Part shown: piece by piece, positions 11,769 to 23,600 of the stretch
How positions within the stretch are numbered: the stretch's first letter is position 1
How the letters are laid out: each line of letters opens with the position of its first letter
Source: Toxoplasma gondii ME49
Taxonomy: Eukaryota; Apicomplexa; Conoidasida; Eucoccidiorida; Sarcocystidae
DNA length: 64,000 bases
Assembly (NCBI RefSeq): GCF_000006565.2
Contig: NC_031467.1
Location: 62,001-126,000 of the forward strand
Reading direction: 5' to 3'
Made by a program: the position numbers and the translations under genes
Notes under the pieces: generated by a model
Told to the model about the DNA's origin: nothing
What the model saw: the letters and a program-made list of their open reading frames with translations, nothing else
Databases searched by the model: none

Positions 11769-14700
11769 ATGGCAGAGTTGCCGCCACGCAGGCGACGCTC
11801 GTCGCTGATTCGCCTAGAAGAAAACTGTGATTCTTTGTCGGGATTCGGTACTCGTCCTTCTCGCACTGCGCCGGTCCATGCGGTTTCTCCCCGCGCCTCG
11901 CCTCTGCGCGAGGAGGCGGCAGTCTCCCCCACAAAGAACCGCGACCAAGAAGGCCTTTCCCCTCTTCAAGTCTCTCCTTCAACGAACCGCGTCCTAAATA
12001 CCCTCTGGGATCCAGCTGGACGGGAGACCGAACCTTTCGGCGATCTCGTTGAAAAGGGACGAACGAGAAGGGAGAGGGAAGAGCAAGACCGACGACAGAG
12101 CGAAGGCGAAAGGAGGCCTTACAGCACGGGCCGGAAGACACCGGAGGACGGGGGAGACGGGTGCTATACCGCGCATGCAGGCTACTCGCCGGGAAGTCTG
12201 TTTGCTTCTCCTGGCCTTCCTTTTTACAACGAGCGAGAACAAGAGACACGAAGAAGAGCCTCTAGACGCATCGGGGCAGCTGGCGTCGACGCGCAGTTCT
12301 ACGGATCCATTGGACAGCAACTCAGAGCTCTCCAGGTCGCGTGCGATCGGCAGAAGGCTGAGGCACTCCGAGCTCCTGTTGAAGGTACGCGAGGGCCAAA
12401 CAAGAACGAGAAAAAAAGAGAGGTTTCAAAGGGATTAGGCGCTTGAGTCTTGCGAGGACCAGACAACGGCTTTAGAGAGGAGCAGATGGTAGAGAAAAAG
12501 ACGCTGGAGACACAAAGCACCTGACATGGCTCTTGAGCTGGCCGTCGACGGAAGGCAGACGCGCGGCATGGATAGGCAGTGGGAGTGAAGCGTTGGGGAA
12601 AGAAAGCAAGAAAGAGACAAGAGACGCCGGCGAGAAACTCCGAGAAGGGGAGGAAGACTGAGGCAGGGAGGCCTGCTGGACCAACAACACAGAGAAAGAA
12701 GGGGACCAGAATGTGGAGTACAGAGTTCGCAGTAGACGGCAAGGAAGGTAGCTGCGTGGACTGGACAGACGAGAGACAGCAATATCATAAGGTGGAGACA
12801 ACACCGGAATATTAAGACACAACGAGAGAAGAGAGGGGACGACGGGGGAGACTGCAGATGACAAGCATACCACCAACAGGCGAGGAAGGCAAGCAAATGG
12901 ACAACAGAATGTGAGACGAGAAACCTCACTGTCCACCGTGTGTGCCACCCTTGCGTTCAAACACTCGTATATAGAGCTCCATCTGGCTTTGTTGAACACT
13001 GAAAAGCTTCAGGAGAACGAGTCTGAATGGCTTTCCAGACTGGATCATTTCCTTCTCGTGTGTTCCCCTGCCTGTTCTTTTTTCCAGTTGCTTGCAGCGC
13101 CGAGGCGTCGATGATTTCTTTCGGGCGTTCCGTCGCTGGGACGTTATCGGCTGCGTTGGGATGTCCTCTTGTTTTCGTCTGCGCGTATGATAAAGAAACA
13201 GACGAGCTGTACTGTTGCTTCACATCTCTTCCTCTTGGACTTCTCTGTCCACCCTCGTCGCCTGACTGCGCTCGTAGCCGGTCGCCGGCTTCGGGGGGCG
13301 CACTGGCCCTGGGCGTGGACTCAGAGGAGACAGCTCCGGCAGGCGCAGCGCGGCGTGATGTGGAGACACTGGTGTCGCGAGAGTCTTCTCTTCAGACGTC
13401 TTCCCGCGTCTCCTCGCCCCTGCGTTTGCCGCCTTCGCACTTGGCTCGCGTCCCCTCGGAGACAGCTGCTGAGTGCATCAGTTCTCACGATCATGACTCT
13501 TCAGTCGGCGTCTTTGCAGGCGCATATCCTCAACTGTCTCCTGCCTTGGTATCTGTACCTCCTGGCCCGTCTGCTTACCTCTCCTCTCTGCCTGCTCAGC
13601 TCCGCCTCGCGTCGGCTAGGCAGATGGGACTTGTCTCGTCCACGAGGCGCGACAGCATGCATGTAGGCGCGTCGCGTCTCGCTGCTGCGCATGCGCCTGC
13701 AGAGACCGAGAGGATGCAGGAGCTGCTTGAGGCTCCAACATGGGAAGCGAAGAGAGAGAACGCGGAAGGGGAGGAGAAGAGAACAGATCCCGAGGCCGTG
13801 GAGACGGAAGAAGTGACGAACACTGGAGACGAGGAGGCGAACAGAGGGCATGAGAAGACGCGGGGGGTGTTGAATAGAGTAAAGGACAAATGGAAAGCGC
13901 AGAAGGAAACCAAGAAAGAAGGCGCATCGGGGAGACCAGACAACCGCCAACTCCACGCGATGGAGGGCGGGACCACGAAGGCCGCTCTCTCCTGCGTTTG
14001 GCCAGCAAGAAAAGAGAAGCAGCGAAGCGCAAGCGAACTTCAGCAAAGAGGAAGCATGAGCAGTGTAGATCTCGAGGATGCGGAAGCAGACGGAGGGACT
14101 TATGAGGGTCGTCAGCACACCGAGACAGGAGCGGAAGAAGAGGGCAGTGTTCTCTGCGGCCGTCTAGACAGTGCAGAAGAGGTCCTTGGTAAGGCAGTCC
14201 AGTGAGAAGGGAGGAGAGGGGAGTTGGTAGAACACAGGAACCTCAAGGGTATGTCTAAGACAAACGGCTGTGTCACGACGGTGTAGATTATCCCTTGAAC
14301 CTCACACTCAGAGTCTGTTGAATGCTCGGATTCTCTCTTCTCCAACCAGCTACGGTCCCCACGCTGACGCGCTCGTTTGGGTTCTCGCGTACAACGGGTA
14401 CTCGCGTGTATGCAATGATACGAACAACTGTAAACAAAGGACCGAGTCACCTTCTTCGTTGTGTTTGCTCTTCGGAGGAAGGCGTCGACACAGACGAGTC
14501 CAATTATCTGCTGCTATGCGTCGTTTGCCTCTTTTCAGTTCACCAGCTTCATCAGTTTCTTCGCTGGCGCTTCGTCGACGACCGGCGGGCGTCCAACACC
14601 GCGTCATTCGCTTGGTCTGCGCCTCCGGAGCCTCAGACGGTGTCTCCGCGGAAGGCTGAGAGACATTCGATCCCGTGTCCGAGCGGCCGCGTCGCCGCTT

Positions 14701-17635
14701 CCCGCACCAGCTCTTTGGCTCCGCTGCCTTCGCCGGCCCGTCAGTCTGGCCTGGCGGGGGCGATGATGGAGCGTCATCGAAAAGGTCCGCCTTCGCCCTT
14801 TCACATCCCGCGCTGGGAGTGCGTTGCTCGCGCGACCTCGGTGCAGAGGCTTGAGGCCGAGGACCCAGGGACTCGGACCAGATGCGGAGAAGGACGAGCA
14901 GCCTCAGACTCCCCGAGGAGACAAGCGCGAGTTTGTGAGTCGCCACTCGCCTCGCCGGAGGAGGAGCTGCCGGTGCCTCTTCGGTACGTCAGCGAACCGG
15001 TTTCCTGCGATGACTCATTCGACTCGAGGTCCTTGGAGGGACCGGAAGTACTCGTCCTCTCCCCCCATGTGGGATGCATTGGCGAACTCTTTCAAAATGC
15101 CAGCGCCAGAACAACGGTACGTCTCTGTCGTCGAGACGAAGAGTCTCGAGGGTCAGAGAACCATCCATACCCAGAACGATGCTGGAGTCACACACGCCTC
15201 TGGAGCGAAACGGACTCTGTTTGTGCTCTGCCTGCTTGGCGACGACAGGCTGGCGGTGGGGACAGAGACGCAGTCAGACGCTGCTCACTGTGGAGGACCG
15301 TTTCGTCAGGAGGGAGGACGGGAGTGGTGAAGAAGCTGGGTGTCTCTGTTTCGTAGGTGTGAGCAGGAACCTAGGGGAGGGAGTGTCTCTATTTCTTGCT
15401 AGAGTTGAAAGCGATCGCTGGTGAATCTAAGCCGCACCGAAAAAGAAGTATGTTGAGAGCGATAAATCCCAGTTAGCCGTGTGGAATAGCGAGGCGCGCT
15501 CGAGATTTCTTCTAACTTGACTTGCCTGCTTAGTGAGGTAGGATCTGCGGCAAAGAGACGTCAACGTCTGGGCGTTCAGCAGACGCAGAGAGGTCGAAGC
15601 AAGGCCTTGTTCTTGGCCGCTCTAAAAGACCTGTCTTCTCCGTCTTGTGGCCCATGACTGAGAGAGGCTTCCTTATTTCTTCGCGCTCCGGCACCTTGAC
15701 GACACTGTCGGGCGCTTCCAGAAAAGAAGGGGAACAACTTGCTTATGTCTTCTCTGGTTTCTTGGTCTTTCGGATCAGCTCTTTGTCTTAACAGGAGACC
15801 TCGAATCGGAGAAAGAAACTGTCTCCTGCGCACAGTCTGCGTGCTGTGTGTCATTGCCCTCATTCACTCCTTGTCACTCACGAAAGCGTTGCTTCCTGTT
15901 GATTTGCTTTTCCGCTCTTCCTCAGCAAACCTTTCTGTACAACCCTGAGTCGGACGCCATCATTTGGCCGCGTGCAGGTTTGCCTCCACCTCCTCCTGCG
16001 CGTTCTTTGCCACAGTCTTCCTCTGTACCCTTGGAGACCAATGCATGCGGGCGTGGAGTCTCCGGCTCTTCTTCCCCCACTCCGTCCTCTCCCTCTTTGA
16101 CTTCGTCTTCCGCTTCTTCTGCCGCGGCTTCCTTCGTTTCGATGCGTGAGCCGGCAGATCAGCTGGCAGCGCAGGAGTCTGATTTCCGCGCGAACGATTT
16201 CCAGGAAGGAGCTGGCGTTCTTGAAGGGGCGACCGCGGGCGTTGAGAGGGCCATAGACGCCGGCTGTGCCTCGTGCTCTCCACTTCGGCTGCTTGTGCGG
16301 CAGTTGAGAGATCAAACAGGCAGCAGGCTCTGGGAGCTAATGGAGGAGTCTCGCGTTGATTACTCTTCTCCGTCAGAACGGAAACGCGGACCTGTGGCCG
16401 ACGGACCCTTCGGTCGCAGGAGCGAGGCGCCGTCGAGTTCTTCGCTCCCGCGGAGTCTCGCACCCCACACGTCTCATGCCGCCTCTCTTTCCTCGCTGCC
16501 CGCGGAATCGACGCTCCCTCGCTCGGCGCGGAAGTCTCCTTCGTCGTCCTCGTCTTCTGCAGCCAGTGCCGAACGGGCTCCTCGCCGTAGCGCGCCGCCT
16601 GTCCCGCGCTCCCCAAGTGTCTCTTTTTCCCTGCCAGAGGCGAAGGAGACAGTCTCCGGAGTCGACGCGGGCGCGGCGGTGCCTGGCGAGCTCGCGACGC
16701 GTGCAGCGAGACCGAATTTCCCCATGGGCCTCCTCGTCTGCGTCCAGCCTCTCCACGCCGACTGCCAAGGCCAAGAGGAGCTGATCGACGAAGTTGCCGA
16801 CCGGATCGAGCAACTGCTGCTCAGTGTGCTCTACGTCGAGTGGCTGAAGCGCGAAAGAACAAAGAAGGCCCTGCAACTCGAACTTCACCGATCCGTCTTC
16901 CAGGTAAAACATGCCAGGAACGACAGAACGCACTCGCCTGCAGAGAGGTAGCTGTGTGCCTCAAAGTAGCGGAGCACTGAATGAAAAAGGGAAACCTGCC
17001 TAGCCGTATGGGGATCAATAAATGGACATGGAGAAGGCGTAGTTTCACATGTCAACAAATGCATAGTCTAATAAAGGTCGTTTGCCCCCATAGATCCGTA
17101 GATGCTACATGAGTGTGTATCTATCTGTCCATATGAATTTGTATCTACTCGGAAGCATCCCCTGTGAAGAGAAAACTTTGGGGAGCGTCAATCGCTCTTC
17201 GGTCGCCCGGTTCTTCCTGCATGCATGCGCGTGCAGTGGGTCGAAAGAAACTGGGTGGAATTTCGCCTGCGGCGTGCTACCCGCCTGCTCTTGCCTTCAG
17301 GAGGCGCTGAATCCTATCAAGACAGTCGAAAGGTTTTTGTCTCTTATTCACACAACCCTCGGCGTGGAACAGGCTGCGTTCTTCATCGTCGACGCCCAGA
17401 ACAATTCTTTCGTTTGTCTCGGCGGAGCTCTGAAGTGAGGAGACGAAGGTTTAGACACTCAGAAAACCGCACACAAGGCCGTGGTGAACAGACCCTTCCG
17501 TTCCTGCCAGAATCGAAAGTTCACGCGTCTACATCGAAAGACAGAAACACACAGAAATCCCCAGTTTCCTGACTTGTTCGCACTCTTCCATACCTATAAA
17601 CCTATGTATATAAATATATATATATCTACATATAT

Positions 17636-17675
<40 letters not shown>

Positions 17676-20600
17676 GCGTGTGTAGGGATATGTTTAAGTA
17701 TATCTGCATCGATGTATATGTGGTGTTATTTGGTTTTTCTTGTTTCCAGATGCAAATTCGATGAGCTTCTGTGAGGCTGACAGAACGCACGAGTGCCTTT
17801 TGTGCTTGCTTTAATCTGCAGAGCGCGCGGACTGACTCTCCCGTACTCTCACCCGCTTCTGGGGGAGGCAACTCGCCAGGGAGGAAGAATTGCCATCTGC
17901 AACGACGTTCCTCCGTGTATGAACGGAGAGTACGACGACCTCGCCCGTATTCGAACGCAGTAAGAAAAGTCGCTTTCTCGGTGTCTTCGTCCTCTCTCAT
18001 CGTGGATCTGCACTGCAGTTCGAAATAAACTACAGACACGTTGCGGTCTTCGAGGCACTGGCGTCCGCCGCGAATTTCGGATCGCTTGACTTCTACTTGG
18101 AGGGGGGGAAACGCAAATGGTTCCGTACAAATGATTCGTAACTCGCGGCGTCGTGCATGCACTGAGATAGGGGATTTCTTGCCACTCCAGGGGGTCTGTT
18201 CTGCTTCCTCCGCCTTGCCTTCGTGTCTCTTTTCCTCTTCTTTCCCGGCGGCGTCTCCCTCTTTTCAGAAAAAAAGGAACTGAGTCGAAATCCGACTTCA
18301 CCGGTTTCGCTGCGTTCTCAAGCGCAAGACGCCAGCGTCTCAGATAGTGGCTTTTTACATTTGCGGTCCTCTCCGTCTGGGCACCACCCGTCGAGGATGC
18401 GTTGGACCTATCGCGATTCATTTTCTCCTCTCTCTCCAGGTCTCTTTGTCACCCTTCGAGAACTCTGCGCCTGCATGTCCCGTCGCAAAGGCGTCGCTCT
18501 CTAGACTGTCTTTTTTCTCCGAGAACGCGATACGCACCGTCTGCCGACTGCCGCGTCTGATTTTCCCCGACTTCACAGCTTCCATTTCTGCGTCTGTGTT
18601 GCTCTTCTCAGGTCGGCAATGGTCGTTCCCCTGCTGAATGCCCAGGGATTCGTCAAAGGCGTTCTTTTGTTGATGAATCGATCTGCATGTGCTCTGGCTC
18701 ACTCCGGAGGGCCGTCTTGTCTCTCGGCTTCTTCGGGGCTCGCTTCGCGGTGCTTCACTCCGCCGTCCACCGCGCCTCCACCGCGACCTCCTCTCAGACA
18801 CGCGGCCTCGTCGCCTCTCTCTCTCTGTCGCCATCAGAACTCTGGAGTTTCGTGCTCCTCTTCGCCTGCCCTTTCCGCGTCGCCGTTCTTTCTCCGATCT
18901 GTCCCCCGCGCGCCATCTTTCCAACTTTGCGGAGCTCTCTCAGAGACTGTCTCTTTCCAAGTGCCGCGCGGCTCTTCTCCGAGGGCGAAGCCGAACCTTC
19001 GAGGCCGCTTGGGCTCCAGTGACGAGCCGACCGGAGGCCGCGAAGAACGCGGTCGCACCCGCGGAGACAGAAGGTCCGAACGAGACCGAAGCGGCGCATG
19101 CCTCTGTGCTCTCTGCAGTCCGGCAGCGAGACAGCAGCTGTCTTACGGAGACCAGCTCCTGCAAACTCTGACGGTTCCGAATGAACTCAAGGTTTTCAGA
19201 AAATTCACGAGGTAGGCAAGAGAAGAGAAGAAGTGTGGGGACAAGGAAAAGGAGGAGGCGCAGGTGAAGTTGGCAGACAGGGGGATTGCAGTTGAGGACA
19301 GAGACACGTAAGAGAGTTAGGAAGCCTCCGTTCTATCGGTTCAACGGGAACGTTTATTTTCGAGAGGAAAGGCAGCACTCGGGTTTTCAGGATTTCCAGA
19401 GCCTTTCCGGTCTCCTGAACATCACAGCCGTCTATGGGCATCGTTTCAGAATCCTCGTACTACCTACCTTGTGTTTGTGGGGGTAAAGCAATTCCACTTA
19501 CACCTCATGGTTTCTTAGTATCTATGTCACTCGTTAATCGTCTAGGATCACTACCTGAGATTCACGATTCCCTAGCAAACAGATGCAGGCGTCACTGAAG
19601 ACAGCAGTTGGGCTGTTTTCGCTCAGACGCCTCCTGTTGGTTCCATGCACTAAGCCTTGACGATATGCTGTGCGCAGAGAAGACGAAGTCTTTCTGCGGT
19701 GCATCCAGTGCGAAATTCAAAACGCCCTAGGGGGCGCTCTGACAAACGTCTGTGTGGCGGGGATGACTTTGCTGAAGCCGATGGTCACGATGGTCTCGTA
19801 CGTCGTCGCCGAGCCGGACAGCAGCGTCATCTTTCGGTCGCAGACAGGTGCCGACCATGTTCTGGCGGAGATCAAGGTCAGAAGAAAGGAAGAGACCTGT
19901 GAATCGTTTTAAAGGACAGGGAGCAGCTCGAGACGGGGGTGGGGACGTTCGACAGAGAGAAAAAGTGTAGAAAACCATGTAGGAACGAGCACACTTCTTT
20001 TTTTTGCTCTCGCATGCAGTGGGCGACGCCCAGTCTCGCGTGCGTATCCATACCTCGAGAAGTCGAACTAGGAAGTTCAAGCCAAATGAGGGACAGGGCA
20101 TCTGAGAGTCAGACCAAGCAGGCGACAAGCAAAAGAGAGATGGAAATTCGCCATTTCACTCTCGTCTCGATTTGGATGAGCACCTCCGGACGATGTGAAA
20201 AATCTACACTCTTCCGGGGTGGAATCCATGCGGAGTTTTGTGTGTAACTGAAGCGTGACTTGCGTGTCAGTGGGAGAGACACACACACACATCCTGTTGC
20301 TTTTCTCTAAGTCTCCGCTGCTCAGTGGCGGTATTTTGTCTCCTTTGTGGGGCGTTGAAACTCTCTCGTCTCTTGCAGACGATCGTCGAGGAAGACAAGC
20401 GGCAGCTTCTCCGTCGTCTTCGTCGCTGTCAGTCTCTGGCGCCCAGCATGGACGAGCTCGGCAGTCGGTCGCTTCCTTCCTGGTCGTCTTTGACGGACTT
20501 GAAGAGGAACGAAGCAGCGGAAAAAAGCCGGAAACCTGGGGACGGCGAGCCGCCAGCGGAGCTCGGGAGGGGCAGAAATCGAGAGCGCGCCGCGATTGTC

Positions 20601-23600
20601 GAGGACTCCAGACTGAGGCCGGTGTCTCCTCCGTTCCACGGTTTTGAGGCGATGGCGCAGCGCAGAGGCCGCGAAAGGGAGAACGACAGGAGGAGACGGG
20701 AGAGAGACACCGGGGGAGCGAAAGACTCGGAAGAAGAGAAACAGAGACGCTCTACGGTCTCAGGTCCTCGCCCCGATGGCGTCGGCGACGCGTTGGGGGA
20801 AAATTTGCTAGGTAAGAAGGATGCCCACACGCACTGGGGCACGAGAGAAACCGAGGACGATCAGAGAGACAGGAAGGGAAGGCGAGCGAAGGAGAAGACA
20901 CCAGTCAGAGAGTGCATATGTGCTTGTGCGGACGCGTTCAGCTTCGAGGCGTCTTTCTTTAGTCGACGATGCTTCCCGTCTGTCTTCGTCACCCGTTCCC
21001 TGAAACGCTGTCACTGAGTGTTGCACTGTGTGTCTCTGAGAAAACCTCGGCTGTTGTCACATTCCCCACAACCGTCTCTGTCGACGGACTTGTTTCGCCA
21101 ACTCTCCCTGTCTCCGCAGCAACGCGTCTGTCGCCTATGAGGCCTCTTGGTCCTTTCGGAGAGTCTCCGGGGGACGGCCGGGCGTCGGCGCGAGGGCCTA
21201 GCGACGCAGGTCCGTTTTCGTTGCCTTCTTCGTACTCGGTGGACACAGAAGAAGAGTCGCTGTCTTCGCCGGTGTCTCGGCCGAATCGCTCTGAAGCCGG
21301 TGACAGCCCCCCCTTGGTTTCGGGGATTCGTCGGAAGCGCGAGAAGCCTGGCCTACTGACTCTGCAGAGCATGGGCGACTTCTGTCGGAGACAGGGCCGC
21401 GAGCGCGAGGAAGAAGACGACCGAAGTGTCTCTTCGAGCGCCAACTGGTGGCGAGAAGAAGGGGGGCGAAGCGGGGACTTGACCGGGCGCGGCAACAGCG
21501 ACGAGATGCTCCGAGTTTGTTCGGTCTCCTCCGCTGAAGGGAAAGAAGACGGCCAGGAAGAAGAGGGTGAAGGCGGGGGACAAGGAGACGCGAAAACAGA
21601 CCAAGACGCCCTCGACGGGGCTCACGACCAGGTGCCGGGCCGCAAGGCGAAAAGCCACGCTGAGGCATCAACGCATGCGCATGCATACAGAAGAAAAGGC
21701 CTCGACGGCAGCCGCCAAATCGCGCGAACGTTCGGCTCCTCTGAAGACCGTTTTTCCCCTGCATGTTGGAAGGGATTAAAGAGGCGAAAACGTGCCTCTT
21801 CCGTCCCCAGTCTTGTCTTCTCCGCCGCCCTCGAAAAATGCGAAAGACACATGAAAGCCATCCGGAAAGACGTAAGTCAAAAAGCCGCGGCCGTATCTTT
21901 GTGCGTCGTGTGTGGTTTCCCTCTGTGTTGGGTTCTTCTGGGCTTCCCCACAACAATCGTGCTCTTCTTCTCACAAGCCAAATCGGCAGTTACACCTCGA
22001 AGAACAGTCCTTTCGAGAGTCCCCGTGCTTCCCGGGAAGTTTAAGATTTGTCCATCTTCTCCTCTCAGCTGAACGTCAAAAGTCTTTGTGTTCGCCGCGT
22101 CCTTCCCGCTACACGGTGACTCACCGATCCAGCGTAGGATGCCGTCAGCAGGGGGGACGCGGGGAAGCGTGATTGGATAAGAATCCACGTGACGAAGCAT
22201 TCGACAGTCAGAACAGTGGATGTCTGAGGTGTTGATGTTCTTCGACTCCTTTAGAAGACGCCTCACGTATCTGATTTGCATGGGGATCCTCGCCTGTCTG
22301 CTCAGCAGTTTACGCTGGAGGTTTTAGAGAGTCAGGCAGCTCCGTCTGTTAGAAAGCGCAGCCGAGAACAACGGGCAACAACCATTCACAGATATTCTGT
22401 GAAGAGAAATATGGACCAGCAGTCGAGTCCCCAATTTTTCTTCAGACATCTGTCGATCTGGCGTGATCTATAGGGATGCACATTCATGCATACACATATA
22501 CAAACAAGCATATACATACAAATATAAAAATATTATATATATATATATATGTATATATATATGTATATATATGTATATATGTACATGTATGTTTGTGTGC
22601 ATGTTCATGTATTTGCATGTACATGTATATGACTCTGCATTCGTGGGACCGCCTTTTCTCGAGGAGGAAACGATTTTTTTTTATTTTTCCGCAGCTCGTC
22701 TTGGCGCAGTTTCGGGGCTGGAATCTGGACATTTGGCGGCGCAACAGCAGCGAAATGGAAATTTTCTTTTTGCTCGCTCTCGACGATCTGGGACTGCTGG
22801 AGCGGAGAGAGGAGAAGAAACTGCGGCATTTCTTTGCCATCATTCGCGACGGGTATCACACAGATAATCCGTACCACAACTTCTACCACGCTATCCATGT
22901 GTTCCAGGTAGGAGGGGATTCTGGGAGATACATTGAAGAAGCGCACTGGCGACGGTTTCACGGAACAGGTCGCTGGGTTGTATGCGGACTGCGGACAGAT
23001 CGAGTTTTATATTCCGGAAGCTGTTCAAAACTTCGTGCCCTATCGAGGCGTCTTCCCCATGTGGTGTTGGTGGAGTCGCTGGCGTGTGTTCGCATCGGCT
23101 GTTTCCATCAGTATTTGAAGACAGTGGGCTGTTTCGCTGGAAGACTAGCATCTCAGATATATACCCGAGTCCTCAGGGTGATTCACACAGCAGAGACGAA
23201 GGTGCTTTTCCTGATCCTTCGTGTTGACATGTTGGTCTTAATGGGTTATTTCGGTCATCGCTAAAAGCGTAATGCGTCGCATTTCTCTCTTCAAATTGTG
23301 CAAACGTGGCTAAGTCATGATCAACTTCGAACGAGAAGCTTCAAGTATTTCTCAACCGAAGCCAAGTGTCGTCGAGGCATCTGGCCACAGATGTCTGAGT
23401 AGCCATGTGCAAGGGAATGGACCCAGAGACTTGCGTCGAGGATGAGAAACAAAGGAGTATTCAGTTCTCAGCTGCCCGCGGAAGCCGCTGGACCTGTGCA
23501 GTCCACATGCCTGTTGTAGTGTAGTCGCCGGTGTCATTTTGAGGACGTTTTTGCGGAAGAAGTGGAAAAATGAAAATGACCGAAACGAAGCGGAGATACG

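Noticed and set aside
18018..18123. Protein-like open stretch (NYRHVAVFEALASAANFG) between two GAF exons
   Set aside because: Including it breaks phase, while exon 17822-17959 joins directly in frame to 18612 and restores the GAF strand MVVPLLNAQG; I treat it as intronic chance.
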